Below the pieces are notes generated by a model. The model made no database searches, was not told where the DNA came from, and worked only from the letters and a program-made list of their open reading frames with translations. Below, piece after piece: positions 40,747 through 50,196 of a stretch of 64,000 bases of DNA. A program made the position numbers and the translations under genes. The stretch is taken from NCBI GenBank assembly GCA_963843755.1, contig CAWJLS010000002.1, positions 124,001 to 188,000 of the forward strand, written 5' to 3'. How positions within the stretch are numbered: the first letter of the stretch is position 1; the number at the start of each line of letters is the position of its first letter. The DNA is from CAWJLS01 sp963843755. Lineage in GTDB: Bacteria > Acidobacteriota > Thermoanaerobaculia > Multivoradales > DATKCC01.

Positions 40747-43191
40747 CTACTCCGGATACCCCCAAGGGCCGTCCAGCCGTTCGAGGCCGGTGTTCTTCTC
40801 CAGCCCCTGGGCGACCATGCGGCGCGCCTCGATCACCCCGGGGACGAGCAGCGCCCGCCCCTGGGCGTCCCGGCGGTACTGGGCGCGGTACTCGTTGGCC
40901 GAGCCGAGCCGCAGGTCGAAGCGCTCCGCCTCGTGGGCGAGCCCCTGGAGCCAGGTCAGCAGCGCGATCAGGCCGCTGGTGGTGAAGTAGGTGTAGGGCT
41001 CGATCCGGCCGAGAGCCTCCCGGAACGCCTCTTCGGAGTGGAAGACCTGGACCTTCTTGCCGAGGTCTTCGGTCTCCGCGTGGGCCGTCACCAGCACCGC
41101 GCGGGGGCGCAGGTCGAGGAAGCCGCCGTTGGCGATGTGGAACTCGACGAAGTGGTCGTAGTCCTCGGCCGGGCCGTCGTAGTGCTCCCGGAAGCGGGTC
41201 TCGAAGAACCGTCCCAGCGAGTCGTGGTGGGTCACCGCCAGGTCGAGGGGGGCGACGTACGGGCCGGCGAGGACACGGGGGCGTCCTTCCTCGTCCTCCC
41301 ACAGGATCGGGGTGCCGAGCGACGGGATCGCCCAGACGGCGTGGATGACCTCTCGGAGGACGCGATGGGCCGCCTCCTGGCGGTCGGGGTCCGGCTGGAA
41401 GAAGTGCTTGAGCGGCGCCAGGTCGCGCTCCTCCCGGGCACGGACCAGGGTGCGGAGGTCCCGCTCCATCCCCGGCAGGGTCCAGCCGAGCAGCCGTTCG
41501 AGCAGCAGCGGCCGCGAGTGCGCCTCGAAAAACGCCCGGGGATCGAGCTCCGACAGGTCGACGTGGCGCGGGATCGCGTCCAGGTCGAGGGTGCGCAGGC
41601 GGTGGAGGAGGATGAGCAGGCCGAGGGTGTGGAGCTCGCCCTGGTGCTTGGCCGACCCCAGGTCCTGGAGCGCCTTGGGGCTCAGGCCGGCGATCTGGTT
41701 GGCCACCAGGCGGGGGTGGTCGAGGAGGTCGAACACCTGGCGGCTGTAGTCGCTCTCCGTGTAGTAGCAGAGGTTGTCGGGGAACGACGGGGCCGCCGGG
41801 TCGTCGCCGAAGATGGCGGCGCGGGCGAGGAGCAGGCCGAGCTCGCCGGTGGTGGTGACCCGCATGACCCGGTAGAGCGCCTCCGTGTCGGAGACGGTGA
41901 AGAACCCGTTCTCGCCGCTCTTGAGGAGCGCCTCGGCGACCAGGTCGAAGCCGTGCCGGAACGCCGTCGGCTCGTGCTCCCCGGACAGGCCGATCTCGAC
42001 CGGCTCGTAGACCTTGACGCCGCCGTCCAGGTCCGCCGCCGGCACGAGCTCGGAGCCGGCCGCCCGGGCCTTGCTCAGGATCAGCGAGATGCCCCGGTTC
42101 AGCGGCGGATTGCGATGGAAGCTCACCGCGTCGACGCCGATGGCGGCGGCGGTCACCAGCATCTTGATGCCGCTCTCGGCGTAGAGCCGGGCCAGCTCCT
42201 CGGCGAAGGCCTGCTTCTGGCGCAGCTTCTCCCCCAAGGAGCTGTGGGCGAAGCCGAGGCGGATGGTGCGATGGCCCTCGGTCTCCTCGTCGTACATGCC
42301 GCCGACGGCCGTCGTGTGGGCGACCAGCACGCCGTGGGTGGCCATCCGGTTGACCGCCGCCAGGTCGTCGCGGATCGCCATCAGGTAGGAGGTCTTGAGC
42401 TCCCCCATGCGCGGGCTCTCCGGCGCCAGCCCCATGGCCCCGGCGACCTCCTCCAGGTCGTTGAGCTTGTAGGTGGCGATGCTCGCCAGCGGAATGCCCA
42501 CGACCACCGACGACAGCCAGCCCGCGCCGCCAGCCTGATCGGCCTGACCGGACCGGTCGGCGCCGCCGGATCGATCGGTGCTGTCGGCCTCACCGCCGGT
42601 TGCCGCCCCTTCCCGGTAGCGCTCCAGGAACTGGCTGAACGGCTGCTGCACCGTCTCCCGGACCAGGCGCTGCAGCAGGTCGATCTTGTCTTCGACAGGA
42701 GAGCTCTCGGGTAGCCCTTGGGCGGTGAGCAGCTCCCGGAGCATCTGCCGGCGCTCCTCCTCGTTCCGGCGTGCGAAGCCCTCGATCCCCGGGACGTGCG
42801 GGTCGACCCCGAAGACCAGGAGCTGAATCTCGACGCCCGCGACCGTCCGGTAGCCGACGCCTGGCACCCGAGACGGTTTGGCGCCGTCGTGGTCCCGTTG
42901 CTGGACGCTGAACAGCAGAGACGTGAACCGGCGGACCTCCTGGTGGCTCCGCCCCGTGACGACCAGCCGCGGGGCGGCTCTCATCTCGCCGGCTTCGGCG
43001 GCCCCGTGGGCGTCGGCGGAGCGGGACGCCGGGTGGCCGAGCGCCTCCTCCAGCGCGCCGATCATCTGGAGAGCGGTCGCGCCGCCGACGGCACCCGTGC
43101 CGCCGAACAGCACGTGGGTCTGGCGGAAGAAGCCCGGATCCTCCGCCGACCGGATCAGCAGAGGTCCCAGGCGGGTCTTTTTGAATCGCAT
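40747..43191 (-). CDS. large protein of unknown function with N-terminal dinucleotide-binding motif
   Basis: The 814-residue protein is predicted cytoplasmic. Near the N-terminus VLFGGTGAVGGATALQMIG (residues about 27-45) is a Rossmann-type G-x-x-G-x-x-G loop like that of SDR/NAD(P)-dependent proteins. Further conserved-looking blocks are LVVTGRSHQEVRRF, VVVGIPLASIATYKLNDLEE, VAHTTAVGGMYDEETEGHRT, VTAAAIGVDAVSFHRNPPLN and GELGLLLARAAIFGDD. No catalytic triad or second known domain is evident; a Ser/Asp/Gly-rich insert lies around residues 200-225. ATG at 43191 fits the motif spacing. It is monocistronic and faces away from the Rhs island. Function unknown. Confidence 0.65.
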   Translation of the reverse strand: MRFKKTRLGPLLIRSAEDPGFFRQTHVLFGGTGAVGGATALQMIGALEEALGHPASRSADAHGAAEAGEMRAAPRLVVTGRSHQEVRRFTSLLFSVQQRDHDGAKPSRVPGVGYRTVAGVEIQLLVFGVDPHVPGIEGFARRNEEERRQMLRELLTAQGLPESSPVEDKIDLLQRLVRETVQQPFSQFLERYREGAATGGEADSTDRSGGADRSGQADQAGGAGWLSSVVVGIPLASIATYKLNDLEEVAGAMGLAPESPRMGELKTSYLMAIRDDLAAVNRMATHGVLVAHTTAVGGMYDEETEGHRTIRLGFAHSSLGEKLRQKQAFAEELARLYAESGIKMLVTAAAIGVDAVSFHRNPPLNRGISLILSKARAAGSELVPAADLDGGVKVYEPVEIGLSGEHEPTAFRHGFDLVAEALLKSGENGFFTVSDTEALYRVMRVTTTGELGLLLARAAIFGDDPAAPSFPDNLCYYTESDYSRQVFDLLDHPRLVANQIAGLSPKALQDLGSAKHQGELHTLGLLILLHRLRTLDLDAIPRHVDLSELDPRAFFEAHSRPLLLERLLGWTLPGMERDLRTLVRAREERDLAPLKHFFQPDPDRQEAAHRVLREVIHAVWAIPSLGTPILWEDEEGRPRVLAGPYVAPLDLAVTHHDSLGRFFETRFREHYDGPAEDYDHFVEFHIANGGFLDLRPRAVLVTAHAETEDLGKKVQVFHSEEAFREALGRIEPYTYFTTSGLIALLTWLQGLAHEAERFDLRLGSANEYRAQYRRDAQGRALLVPGVIEARRMVAQGLEKNTGLERLDGPWGYPE

Positions 43192-43564
43192 GGCTCGTCG
43201 TCCGAGGTCTGTCGCTGAAGTTGCGACAGCACGATACCACTGGAGCCTCGCGCTGCCGGCCTGCGTACCGCGCTTCGCGAAGGCTGGAGGGATCCATCTG
43301 CCGGGTGAGGTCCACCCCACGGGTCGTTGCCGGGTGGCCCAGTTCATTTCGGTTCTGCCGGACAAGAGGAGGCGGAGGGTTTTCTCGCAGAAAGAGTGAA
43401 TACCCTTGCGCTCGCCCCGGGAGTGTGATAAATACCGCTTAACTCTTTAGGTTCTATGTGGGCAATTGTTATGTGTGGCGTCACTTTATGGGTACCGAGG
43501 TGAAGAGCGATCAGGTTGGATCTCGAATGTGGGGTAGGTGACAAGAAGGGTAGGGGAGGCCGAG
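43192..43564. other. intergenic region upstream of the Rhs gene
   Basis: No gene is seen in these 373 bp. The right half is clearly richer in A+T than the window as a whole. It contains TTGCGC, 15 bp, GATAAA around 43404-43432, a weak promoter-like pair reading towards the Rhs gene. GGGAGG just before 43565 is its ribosome-binding site. The drop in GC marks the left edge of the accessory island. Confidence 0.45.
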
Positions 43565-46500
43565 ATGCATTCTCGTCAAAGACTACTGTCAAGCTTGACT
43601 TTGGGACTGACGATTGCAGGTTGGGTTTCTATGAGCTTCCCCGTCGAGGGACTGGTTCGGCAGTGTGGCGCCGTCAATCCTTACGACATCTCGTTCGTTG
43701 ACGGCGCGAGTGCCGATCCGCAGCTTGTCAAGTGCAATGGATGGTATTGCTTCGAGGCGATCGAGCTTGCCGGGCCATGGATTCGATTGAAGGATCCGTC
43801 CTGTGATCCGACCGCCGGAGGGTGCACCATCCAGGTTGGGGTCGAGCTCGAGTTCCCCGGGAACGAACAAAACATCGCCATCTTCAATAGCGCCGGTCCC
43901 TGGATCTACTGGTATGACACGCAGAGCCCAAACCAGAGCTGCGTTCCTGGAGTGGCGGTCGACTGCGGCCAGATCGGTGCCTGCGGAGTGCCAGGGGCAA
44001 GCGCGACCATCACGACCGACACTGTAGAGACCTACGTCGAGATCGGCGGGGTGAGCTGTCAAGACACGTCGAGCGCGCTCCTGCAGATGTACTCCCTCAC
44101 CGGTTTTTCCTGCTATTTCACCGACTCCTATTGTCGGGAGAGCCATCACGTCAGTGGAATCGACGCCACTCCGGGAGCGGTGAAGCGGGCACTCGGCTGC
44201 TCGATCCCTCCGACCCAGAGCTGCAACGGGGACGGCGGGACCTCCTGCCGGGAGTGCCTTGCGGGCGGCGTCGGCGTCGGCGGTGGAGGTCCGGGAGTAG
44301 GAGGAAGTGGCGGAGACGGCGACCCGGCGACCGGGCACGGCGCCTATCTCTACTACACCGCCGGCGGCCCGGGTCACTCGGGGCTTCCCGGCGCGACCGC
44401 GTGGCGGGTCACCCTGGGGCGTCACTGGAGCCACAGCTACGCCCAGCGCATCGTCCCCAGCCCGGACGAGAGTCACGTCTGGCTCATCACCCGATACGGC
44501 ACCTTCCGGGAGTGGAGCGACCTCGACACGATGACCGGCGTCTACCAGAGCGTTGCACCGTCGAACGAGTACCGGACGCTCACCTGGACCGGTACGGGCT
44601 GGACGCTCGAAGAGCTCGACGGCACGGTTCACGCGTTCGACGCGAGCGGCCTCTGGTCGTCGACCACCTACCGAAACGCCAACGGGGGTCTCAACGCCAA
44701 GGTGGCCACGTATTCAGGTGGCTTGCTCACCCAGGTTCATTTCCCCGACGGTACACGGGAGGACTTCTCCTACTATCCGGGCGGCGACCCGTCCGCAGGC
44801 AAGCTCCAGTCGATCACCGTGGTCGGCGTGGACAACACGACCAGCCGGACGTGGGAGTACCACTGGACGGGGGACGACTTGACGCGGGTGGATCGCCCGG
44901 ACGGGACGGCGGTCCTCTACACGTACGGCGACGGCCGGTTCCCCGGGTACCTGACGCGGATCGAGCTCGAAGGCACGGACGGTACGTCGACACGGGTCGA
45001 GCGGGCCTACGAGTACGACGCGGAGGGCAACGTGGTGGCAACGTGGGCGGGCGACGTGTCGAAGACCGGCGCGGACGCGGTGGATCTGTGGCAACTGTCG
45101 TTCGACGACCCGTCCCAGCCGACGGAGACGACGGTGACCGATCCTCTGAGCAGTCCGATCACGTACCAGATCGCCCGCGACACGGTGAGCGAGAACGTCA
45201 AGGTCACCTCGATCTCGGGCGACTGCCCGGTGTGCGGTCTGGGCCCGAACGTGACCCTGTCTTATGACGATGCGAGCCATCCACTCCTTCCGACGTCGAC
45301 CACCGACGGCCGGGGGCTGACCACGGCGATGAGCTACGACGCCCATGGTCAGATCACCAGCCGGACCGAGGCGATGGGCGAGACAGAGGAGCGCACGACG
45401 ACCTGGACCTACGACGCCACGTTCCCGGGCCTGGCCACCGCGATGGAGGTGCCGTCGGTGAGCGGCGGTGGGGCGACGCGGACGACCGAGTGGATCCGCG
45501 ACGGCTCGGGCAACCCGACGACGCGCCGGATCACCGGAGCCGAAGGCGGGAGCGCATTCAGCTACGACACGGTGAGCACGTTCAACGGAGCGGGCCAGCC
45601 GCTGACGGTCGATCCGCCGGGCTACGGGACGGCGGACGAGACCTCGTTCACCTACGATCCGTCCCGGGGCGATCTGTTGGCGTCGAGCCGGACCGATCCG
45701 CTGCCCCCGTCAGGAACGATGACGACCAGCTACGGCTACGACCCGTTCAACCGCCAGAGCTCGGTCACCGACCCGAACGGCGTCGAGACGACGACCAGCT
45801 ACGATCCGCTGGACCGTGTGACCGAGACCCGGCAGGTGGGCGCGACTCCAGGGGTCGACGACCTGGTGACGAGCCACACCTACACGGTCTTCGGGGATCT
45901 CTTCCGGACGACGTTGCCGGAGGGCAACCTGATCGAGTACGGCTACGACCCGAGCGGCCGCCTGATCTCGGTCGAGAGGCGGCCCGACGGCTCGAGCCAC
46001 GGGGAGCGGACGCTCTACACGCTCGACGCTGCCGGCAACCGAACCCAGGGGAGCCTTCAGCGCTGGGATGCGACGTCGAGCATGTGGCAGACCGAATCGT
46101 CGACCAGCTACGTGTTTTCGACGCGCTGCCAGGCGGCGTCGATGTCCCGGGGTGGCAGCACCACGTCGTACGCCTACGACTGCGACGGCAACCTGCAGGA
46201 CGTCTGGGACCCGAGCCGGGACGCGGGCGTCGACCCGCCGTCGAGCACCTACAGCTACGACGCGCTCAACCGGCTGACCTCGGTCGCCCAGCCCTTTGGC
46301 GGCACCGGCGGGGGGACGGTGACGACGAGCTACGGCTACGACGTCCAGGATCACCTGACGTCGGTGACCGATGGCGAAGGCAACACGACGAGCTACACGT
46401 ACTCGGACCGGGACCTGCTGACGGCGGAGGTCTCCCCGGTCTCGGGGACGACGACCCACGGCTATAACGAGCACGGGGAGCTCACGACCTCGACGGACGC

Positions 46501-48628
46501 CCGGAGCGTGACGGTCGATCGGACAGTCGATGCGCTCGACCGGGTGACGCTGGTCGACTACACGGACAACACGCTCGATACGAGCTTCAGCTACGACACG
46601 GCGCCGGGGAGCTGTTCGGCGAGCTTCCCCGTCGGCCGCCTGGGATCGGTCGCCAGAAACGGCGAGAGCGTCGACTACTGCTACGACCGCTTCGGTCGGA
46701 TGACGCAGGACGGTGCCCTCGGCTACGGCTACGACACCAACGGCAACCGGACCCAGATCAGCTATCCTGGCTCGGTGACAGCGACGTACGGATACGACTA
46801 CGCCGATCGCCAGGAGAGCCTGACGGTCCAGGTGGGGTCCGGCCCGTCGGTGGCGGTCGCCTCGGGGGCGAGCTATGAGCCATCGGGCCCGCTGACGGAC
46901 TTGACCCTGGGCAACGGCTTGACCGAGCTGCGGGCCTACGACGGGCGCTACGCGCCGGAGCGCTTCGGGGTGAGCGGCGGGCTCGACCGGAGCTGGATCT
47001 ACACGACCGACGCGGTGGGCAACGTGCTCGAGATCGTCGAACGGGACGTCTGTCCGACGCCGCCTCTGGTGCTCGAGAACGAGACGGTGTCGACGACGGA
47101 GGTGATCGCACACTGCTCGACGATCGAGGCCGGCAACGGCTACACGGTCGACGGGACAGGGGACGTGACCTTCCAGGCCGGGGACACGATCGTGCTCGAC
47201 GACGGCTTCTCGGTGCTCTCCGGTGGGAGCTTCACCGCGATCGCGGGCGGTGTCGCGGGGACGACTGAGGTGCTGCGCAGCTACACCTACCAGCCGGATC
47301 AGTACTACCTGACCTCGGCCTCCGGCCCCTGGGGAAGCCGGTCGTGGACCTACGACCGGATCGGCAACCGCCTCTCCGAGACCCGAGACGGCGCCAGCCC
47401 GGACACCTACGCCTACACCTCGAACGGTACCGGCAACACCCCCATCCTGGACCAAATCACCTTGGGGATCGGCGGCACCCGCGCCTACACCTGGGACGCC
47501 GCCGGCAACCTCGACCAGGTGGCCGCCGGCGCCAACGTGATCGACTTCACCTTCGACCAGGCCAGCCGCCTGGCCTCGTCGGACCGGATCGCCGCGGGAT
47601 CGACGGCAGGCTTCCTCTACGACGGAAGAGGCTTCCTGCGCGAGTCGGCCCAGACCGCCGGTGGCACCGCCCTGGTCGACCCGGTCTACGACTCGAGCGG
47701 TCTCGTCCACGAGCTCGCGCGCCAGGCCTCACCCAGCGACCCGATCGAGCGGACGATCTACCTCTACCTCGCCGGCCGCCCGATCGCCCAGCTCGCGATC
47801 GACGGCACCGGAGCCACCACCTGGACCTACCTCACCGACGACCACCTGGGCACCCCGATCCTCGCCACCGACGCCACGGGCGCCGTCGTCTGGCAAGGTG
47901 GCTTCGAACCCTTCGGCGGCGACTACCAGGCCGGAACCGGCAACGGTGCGACTGACAACGGTATCTACCTGCGGCTGCCCGGGCAGTGGGACGACGGGAC
48001 GTGGGGCGATGCGACCTCCGGGGCGGGGGTCTACTACAACGTCAACCGCTGGTACCAACCCGGGACGGGGAGGTACACGCGGCCTGATCCCATCGGTGAG
48101 ATCCGGCGGGCGCGAGATGGGTTGTTCACAGCCAACCACTTGTACGTCTACGCCGCCGATAATCCTCTTACCTTCGTCGACCCTCTGGGCCTCGCAGCCT
48201 GGAGTTGTAATGTCGCCGAGGTCTCGGCGGGAGCCATTTTTGGCGGAGGTGTCTTCTTTGTCGAATGCACCAGCGGGTGCACGAATGGAACCAAGTTGGT
48301 TGCTGACTATGCGGTCGGTGGCTACGGTTTCACCGTAGGGGCGACGATACCGGTTGAGCTTGGGACCTGGGACCTCGAGGACGGGGCCTCGTCGTCGGAT
48401 CCCCGCAATCTCGAAGGGCCCTTCTCCTACCGGGGTTGCTCGGTAACGCCTCTCATCGGTTTCTCCTACTCCGAAGTCAACCAAGGGAAGGGGCACGGCA
48501 GTTTCTCTTTCGCGCCGTCTGGTGGTGCTGGCATCGGCTGCTCAGTGATCTCTGGCGGGTCCAAGCTCATTCACACACAAAAGTCGTGTTGTTACGAGGG
48601 ACCGGGACCGATTATCCGGGCGCGATGA
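43565..48628 (+). CDS. Rhs/YD-repeat polymorphic toxin-like protein
   Basis: The 1687-residue protein has an N-terminal signal-like segment, a Cys-containing N-domain (to about 230), a Gly-rich hinge, then DPATGHGAYLYYTAG and some 20-25 YD repeats (GYDxxxR, TYDAxGN). A short insert at about 1180-1235 (VLENETVSTTEVIAHCSTI..GNGYTV..DVTFQAGDTIVLDDGFSV) looks like a beta '3-coathanger stack' domain. The repeat shell ends with the conserved tip words YYNVNRWYQPGTGRYTRPDP and YVYAADNPLTFVDPLGL. About 145 residues of variable C-terminus follow, Cys/Gly-rich with no catalytic motif I recognise. The stop overlaps the next gene by ATGA. Rhs shells encapsulate a C-terminal toxin; toxicity here is inferred. 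Confidence 0.85.
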   Translation: MHSRQRLLSSLTLGLTIAGWVSMSFPVEGLVRQCGAVNPYDISFVDGASADPQLVKCNGWYCFEAIELAGPWIRLKDPSCDPTAGGCTIQVGVELEFPGNEQNIAIFNSAGPWIYWYDTQSPNQSCVPGVAVDCGQIGACGVPGASATITTDTVETYVEIGGVSCQDTSSALLQMYSLTGFSCYFTDSYCRESHHVSGIDATPGAVKRALGCSIPPTQSCNGDGGTSCRECLAGGVGVGGGGPGVGGSGGDGDPATGHGAYLYYTAGGPGHSGLPGATAWRVTLGRHWSHSYAQRIVPSPDESHVWLITRYGTFREWSDLDTMTGVYQSVAPSNEYRTLTWTGTGWTLEELDGTVHAFDASGLWSSTTYRNANGGLNAKVATYSGGLLTQVHFPDGTREDFSYYPGGDPSAGKLQSITVVGVDNTTSRTWEYHWTGDDLTRVDRPDGTAVLYTYGDGRFPGYLTRIELEGTDGTSTRVERAYEYDAEGNVVATWAGDVSKTGADAVDLWQLSFDDPSQPTETTVTDPLSSPITYQIARDTVSENVKVTSISGDCPVCGLGPNVTLSYDDASHPLLPTSTTDGRGLTTAMSYDAHGQITSRTEAMGETEERTTTWTYDATFPGLATAMEVPSVSGGGATRTTEWIRDGSGNPTTRRITGAEGGSAFSYDTVSTFNGAGQPLTVDPPGYGTADETSFTYDPSRGDLLASSRTDPLPPSGTMTTSYGYDPFNRQSSVTDPNGVETTTSYDPLDRVTETRQVGATPGVDDLVTSHTYTVFGDLFRTTLPEGNLIEYGYDPSGRLISVERRPDGSSHGERTLYTLDAAGNRTQGSLQRWDATSSMWQTESSTSYVFSTRCQAASMSRGGSTTSYAYDCDGNLQDVWDPSRDAGVDPPSSTYSYDALNRLTSVAQPFGGTGGGTVTTSYGYDVQDHLTSVTDGEGNTTSYTYSDRDLLTAEVSPVSGTTTHGYNEHGELTTSTDARSVTVDRTVDALDRVTLVDYTDNTLDTSFSYDTAPGSCSASFPVGRLGSVARNGESVDYCYDRFGRMTQDGALGYGYDTNGNRTQISYPGSVTATYGYDYADRQESLTVQVGSGPSVAVASGASYEPSGPLTDLTLGNGLTELRAYDGRYAPERFGVSGGLDRSWIYTTDAVGNVLEIVERDVCPTPPLVLENETVSTTEVIAHCSTIEAGNGYTVDGTGDVTFQAGDTIVLDDGFSVLSGGSFTAIAGGVAGTTEVLRSYTYQPDQYYLTSASGPWGSRSWTYDRIGNRLSETRDGASPDTYAYTSNGTGNTPILDQITLGIGGTRAYTWDAAGNLDQVAAGANVIDFTFDQASRLASSDRIAAGSTAGFLYDGRGFLRESAQTAGGTALVDPVYDSSGLVHELARQASPSDPIERTIYLYLAGRPIAQLAIDGTGATTWTYLTDDHLGTPILATDATGAVVWQGGFEPFGGDYQAGTGNGATDNGIYLRLPGQWDDGTWGDATSGAGVYYNVNRWYQPGTGRYTRPDPIGEIRRARDGLFTANHLYVYAADNPLTFVDPLGLAAWSCNVAEVSAGAIFGGGVFFVECTSGCTNGTKLVADYAVGGYGFTVGATIPVELGTWDLEDGASSSDPRNLEGPFSYRGCSVTPLIGFSYSEVNQGKGHGSFSFAPSGGAGIGCSVISGGSKLIHTQKSCCYEGPGPIIRAR

Positions 48629-49131
48629 AGAGCATGGACTTTCTTCGAGGTTTCGCGCTCACCACGCTCGTCATCGCTGCGTGGGTCGGACTGATTCTCA
48701 GTCTCGTGGTGGTCGTCGTGTTCTTGGCGCCGGTGGATCAGGGCAAGGTCGTTCGCCCTGGCCAAAGTGAGCTGTCCATGTTTCTACTCGACCATGTGAG
48801 GCTCTTCACCGCATCGTGCTGGGTCTTCGCCTGGGTGGGAGTCGTCGCTTCAGTGGGTCTCCTCAAAAGGAAGCCGTGGGCTCACATAGTCTGGGTAGTG
48901 CTCCTCGTGTTGGCTCTGCTCTGGGTCCTCGCTGTCATGGTGTCCGAGACCTGGAACGTCTTCACGCTGGCCACGTCGACCAACCATCCTGAGCAGACGC
49001 CTCGCTTCGAGGTGCTGTGGGTGGCGATGATCGTCCCGCTATGCCTCGTGATGAGCGCAGCGCTGGTCTTTCTACTTCGGAAGCTCTTTTCGGTCCGCGG
49101 CAAGCTCGTGGCCCGGCACACCAAGGGCTAA
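48625..49131 (+). CDS. four-helix membrane protein, candidate immunity protein
   Basis: The 168-residue protein has four membrane helices (about 9-35, 58-80, 86-107, 129-152) and short polar loops; no family is recognised. It starts at an ATG that overlaps the Rhs stop by 4 bp, which is the usual coupling of Rhs toxin tips and cognate immunity genes. Lower GC than the Rhs core fits an exchanged cassette. If the Rhs tail acts on membranes, a membrane-bound antidote would make sense; this is inference from position only. Confidence 0.65.
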   Translation: MKSMDFLRGFALTTLVIAAWVGLILSLVVVVVFLAPVDQGKVVRPGQSELSMFLLDHVRLFTASCWVFAWVGVVASVGLLKRKPWAHIVWVVLLVLALLWVLAVMVSETWNVFTLATSTNHPEQTPRFEVLWVAMIVPLCLVMSAALVFLLRKLFSVRGKLVARHTKG

Positions 49132-49223
49132 CGGCACCGGGCACAGCAACAGACGGCCAATCTCTCCGGAGAGCTTTGCGCTGCCAGTGCGCTCGTCGAC
49201 CAGCTAGGGAGGGTGTCTTCTGC

Positions 49224-49259
49224 CTACCGGGCGCTGAGCCCCTGGACCTTGCGCTTGAA
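49224..49259 (-). pseudogene. C-terminal scrap of a second XRE-type regulator
   Basis: On the minus strand the bases translate to FKRKVQGLSAR followed by TAG. This is identical in protein sequence to the end of the regulator remnant at 59331-59590. Nothing else of that gene is present here. It is a 12-codon footprint of a regulator gene that once stood downstream of the Rhs unit. Confidence 0.6.
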
Positions 49260-49337
49260 ATGATCGTGGTGATCAGCGCCTGGATTTGAGAGACGTGGAA
49301 CTTGAGCCAACAGGCTCTTCAGCCCGTCTAAGGCTGC

Positions 49338-49520
49338 TCAATCTTCCTCAGGCTCTTCGCTCAACTCCTCGAGCCACTGGATGACGGTGGGCACTTGGTC
49401 GGGCTCCAGATAGATGCTGCACGTTGTGCCGTCTCCCTGCTCCTGCTCGAGTGAGATGTTTCCTGAGCTGTCTCTGCTTACCTCCAGAGCCGGCCGCGCA
49501 TCCATTCTCTTCGTCGCCAT
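49338..49520 (-). CDS. small acidic protein next to the XRE regulator
   Basis: The 60-residue protein is acidic, with a beta-rich middle (ALEVSRDSSGNISLEQE and TTCSIYLEPDQVPTVIQWLE) and an EELSEEPEED tail. It has no recognised family. It lies 57 bp downstream of the XRE-type regulator on the same strand and could be its cotranscribed partner. The ribosome site (GAGAACGG) is modest. Its composition differs from random GC-rich frames, which supports it being real. Confidence 0.5.
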   Translation of the reverse strand: MATKRMDARPALEVSRDSSGNISLEQEQGDGTTCSIYLEPDQVPTVIQWLEELSEEPEED

Positions 49521-49577
49521 CGATCCGTTCTCGTGAAATGTGGTGGCTGATTGCAGCTGCCCGCTTCTGAGAAGCGA

Positions 49578-50012
49578 CTACGACGCCGCGGCTTGCACCT
49601 CGGCCAACGCCTCGGCCACAGTAGGCCGCTCGCCGCCGGCGAGCTGGCGGACTCTGCTCTTCAAGACCACGAGGTCCATGACGTCCTTGACGAGGGCGCG
49701 GTCGTGCTCGTCGAGGCGGTCGACCCTCTGCGCCTTCTCGAGGAGGTCGAGATCGGCGATCGCGCTCTGGGGTGAGGCGTGGGCGGAGAGCTGGGCGAGG
49801 TAGTCGAGGGAGACCCCGAAGGCCTCGGCCAGAGCGATGAAGGTCTGGCCGGACGGGACATTGGCTCCGCGCTCGTAGGAGGAGATCTGCTTCTGCTGGA
49901 CGCCGACACGCTCGGCGAGCTGCTGCTGGGTCCACCCGCGCTTGGTGCGGAGCTCGCGGATCCTCTCGCCGAGCGCCGCTTTCGTGCCTGACATACCCCG
50001 TTGCTCAGTCAT
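49578..50012 (-). CDS. XRE-family transcriptional regulator
   Basis: The 144-residue protein has a helix-turn-helix domain at about 15-70: LGERIRELRTKRGWTQQQLA, then VGVQQKQISSYERGANVPS and LAEAFGVSLDYLAQL. A C-terminal helical part (DRALVKDVMDLVVLKSRVRQL) for dimerisation follows, ending TVAEALAEVQAAAS. It stands divergent from the SymE-like genes, and TAGAAT-centred repeats in between overlap both promoters, so it probably represses itself and the element. ATG at 50012 is used; ATG at 49994 is an alternative. A fragment of a near-identical C-terminus lies at 58826-58870. Confidence 0.82.
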   Translation of the reverse strand: MTEQRGMSGTKAALGERIRELRTKRGWTQQQLAERVGVQQKQISSYERGANVPSGQTFIALAEAFGVSLDYLAQLSAHASPQSAIADLDLLEKAQRVDRLDEHDRALVKDVMDLVVLKSRVRQLAGGERPTVAEALAEVQAAAS

Positions 50013-50053
50013 CGTCTGCCTATTCTAGGCGGTCTACCTCCTTTCGTCGAGAA

Positions 50054-50100
50054 ATTCTAGCCCAAACTGGATTGACACGAAGTAGAATGACGGCTAGAAT
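50054..50100 (+). promoter_or_regulatory. sigma-70-type promoter with TAGAAT operators for the SymE/primase operon
   Basis: TTGACA (50072-50077), 17 bp, TAGAAT (50095-50100) is a near-consensus promoter reading towards the SymE-like genes, 97 bp before their start. The -10 is part of GGCTAGAAT, which pairs with ATTCTAGCC at 50054-50062 as a perfect 9-bp inverted repeat. A related TATTCTAGGC is at 50021-50030 and a further AGAATGAC lies between -35 and -10. The left copy would be the -10 of the divergent regulator gene. Binding of the XRE protein to these sites is inferred. Confidence 0.65.
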
Positions 50101-50196
50101 ATCCATCAAATGACTGCGACCGAGGTGCCAGCAATCGAGCCGATTCGGTGCCTCTCCGTGGACCGGCGGGGGGTAGGCCTTCAGGAGGAGGACGCG

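Noticed and set aside
44714..47710. Long minus-strand frames opposite the Rhs gene
   Set aside because: They mirror the YD repeats and have no independent features.
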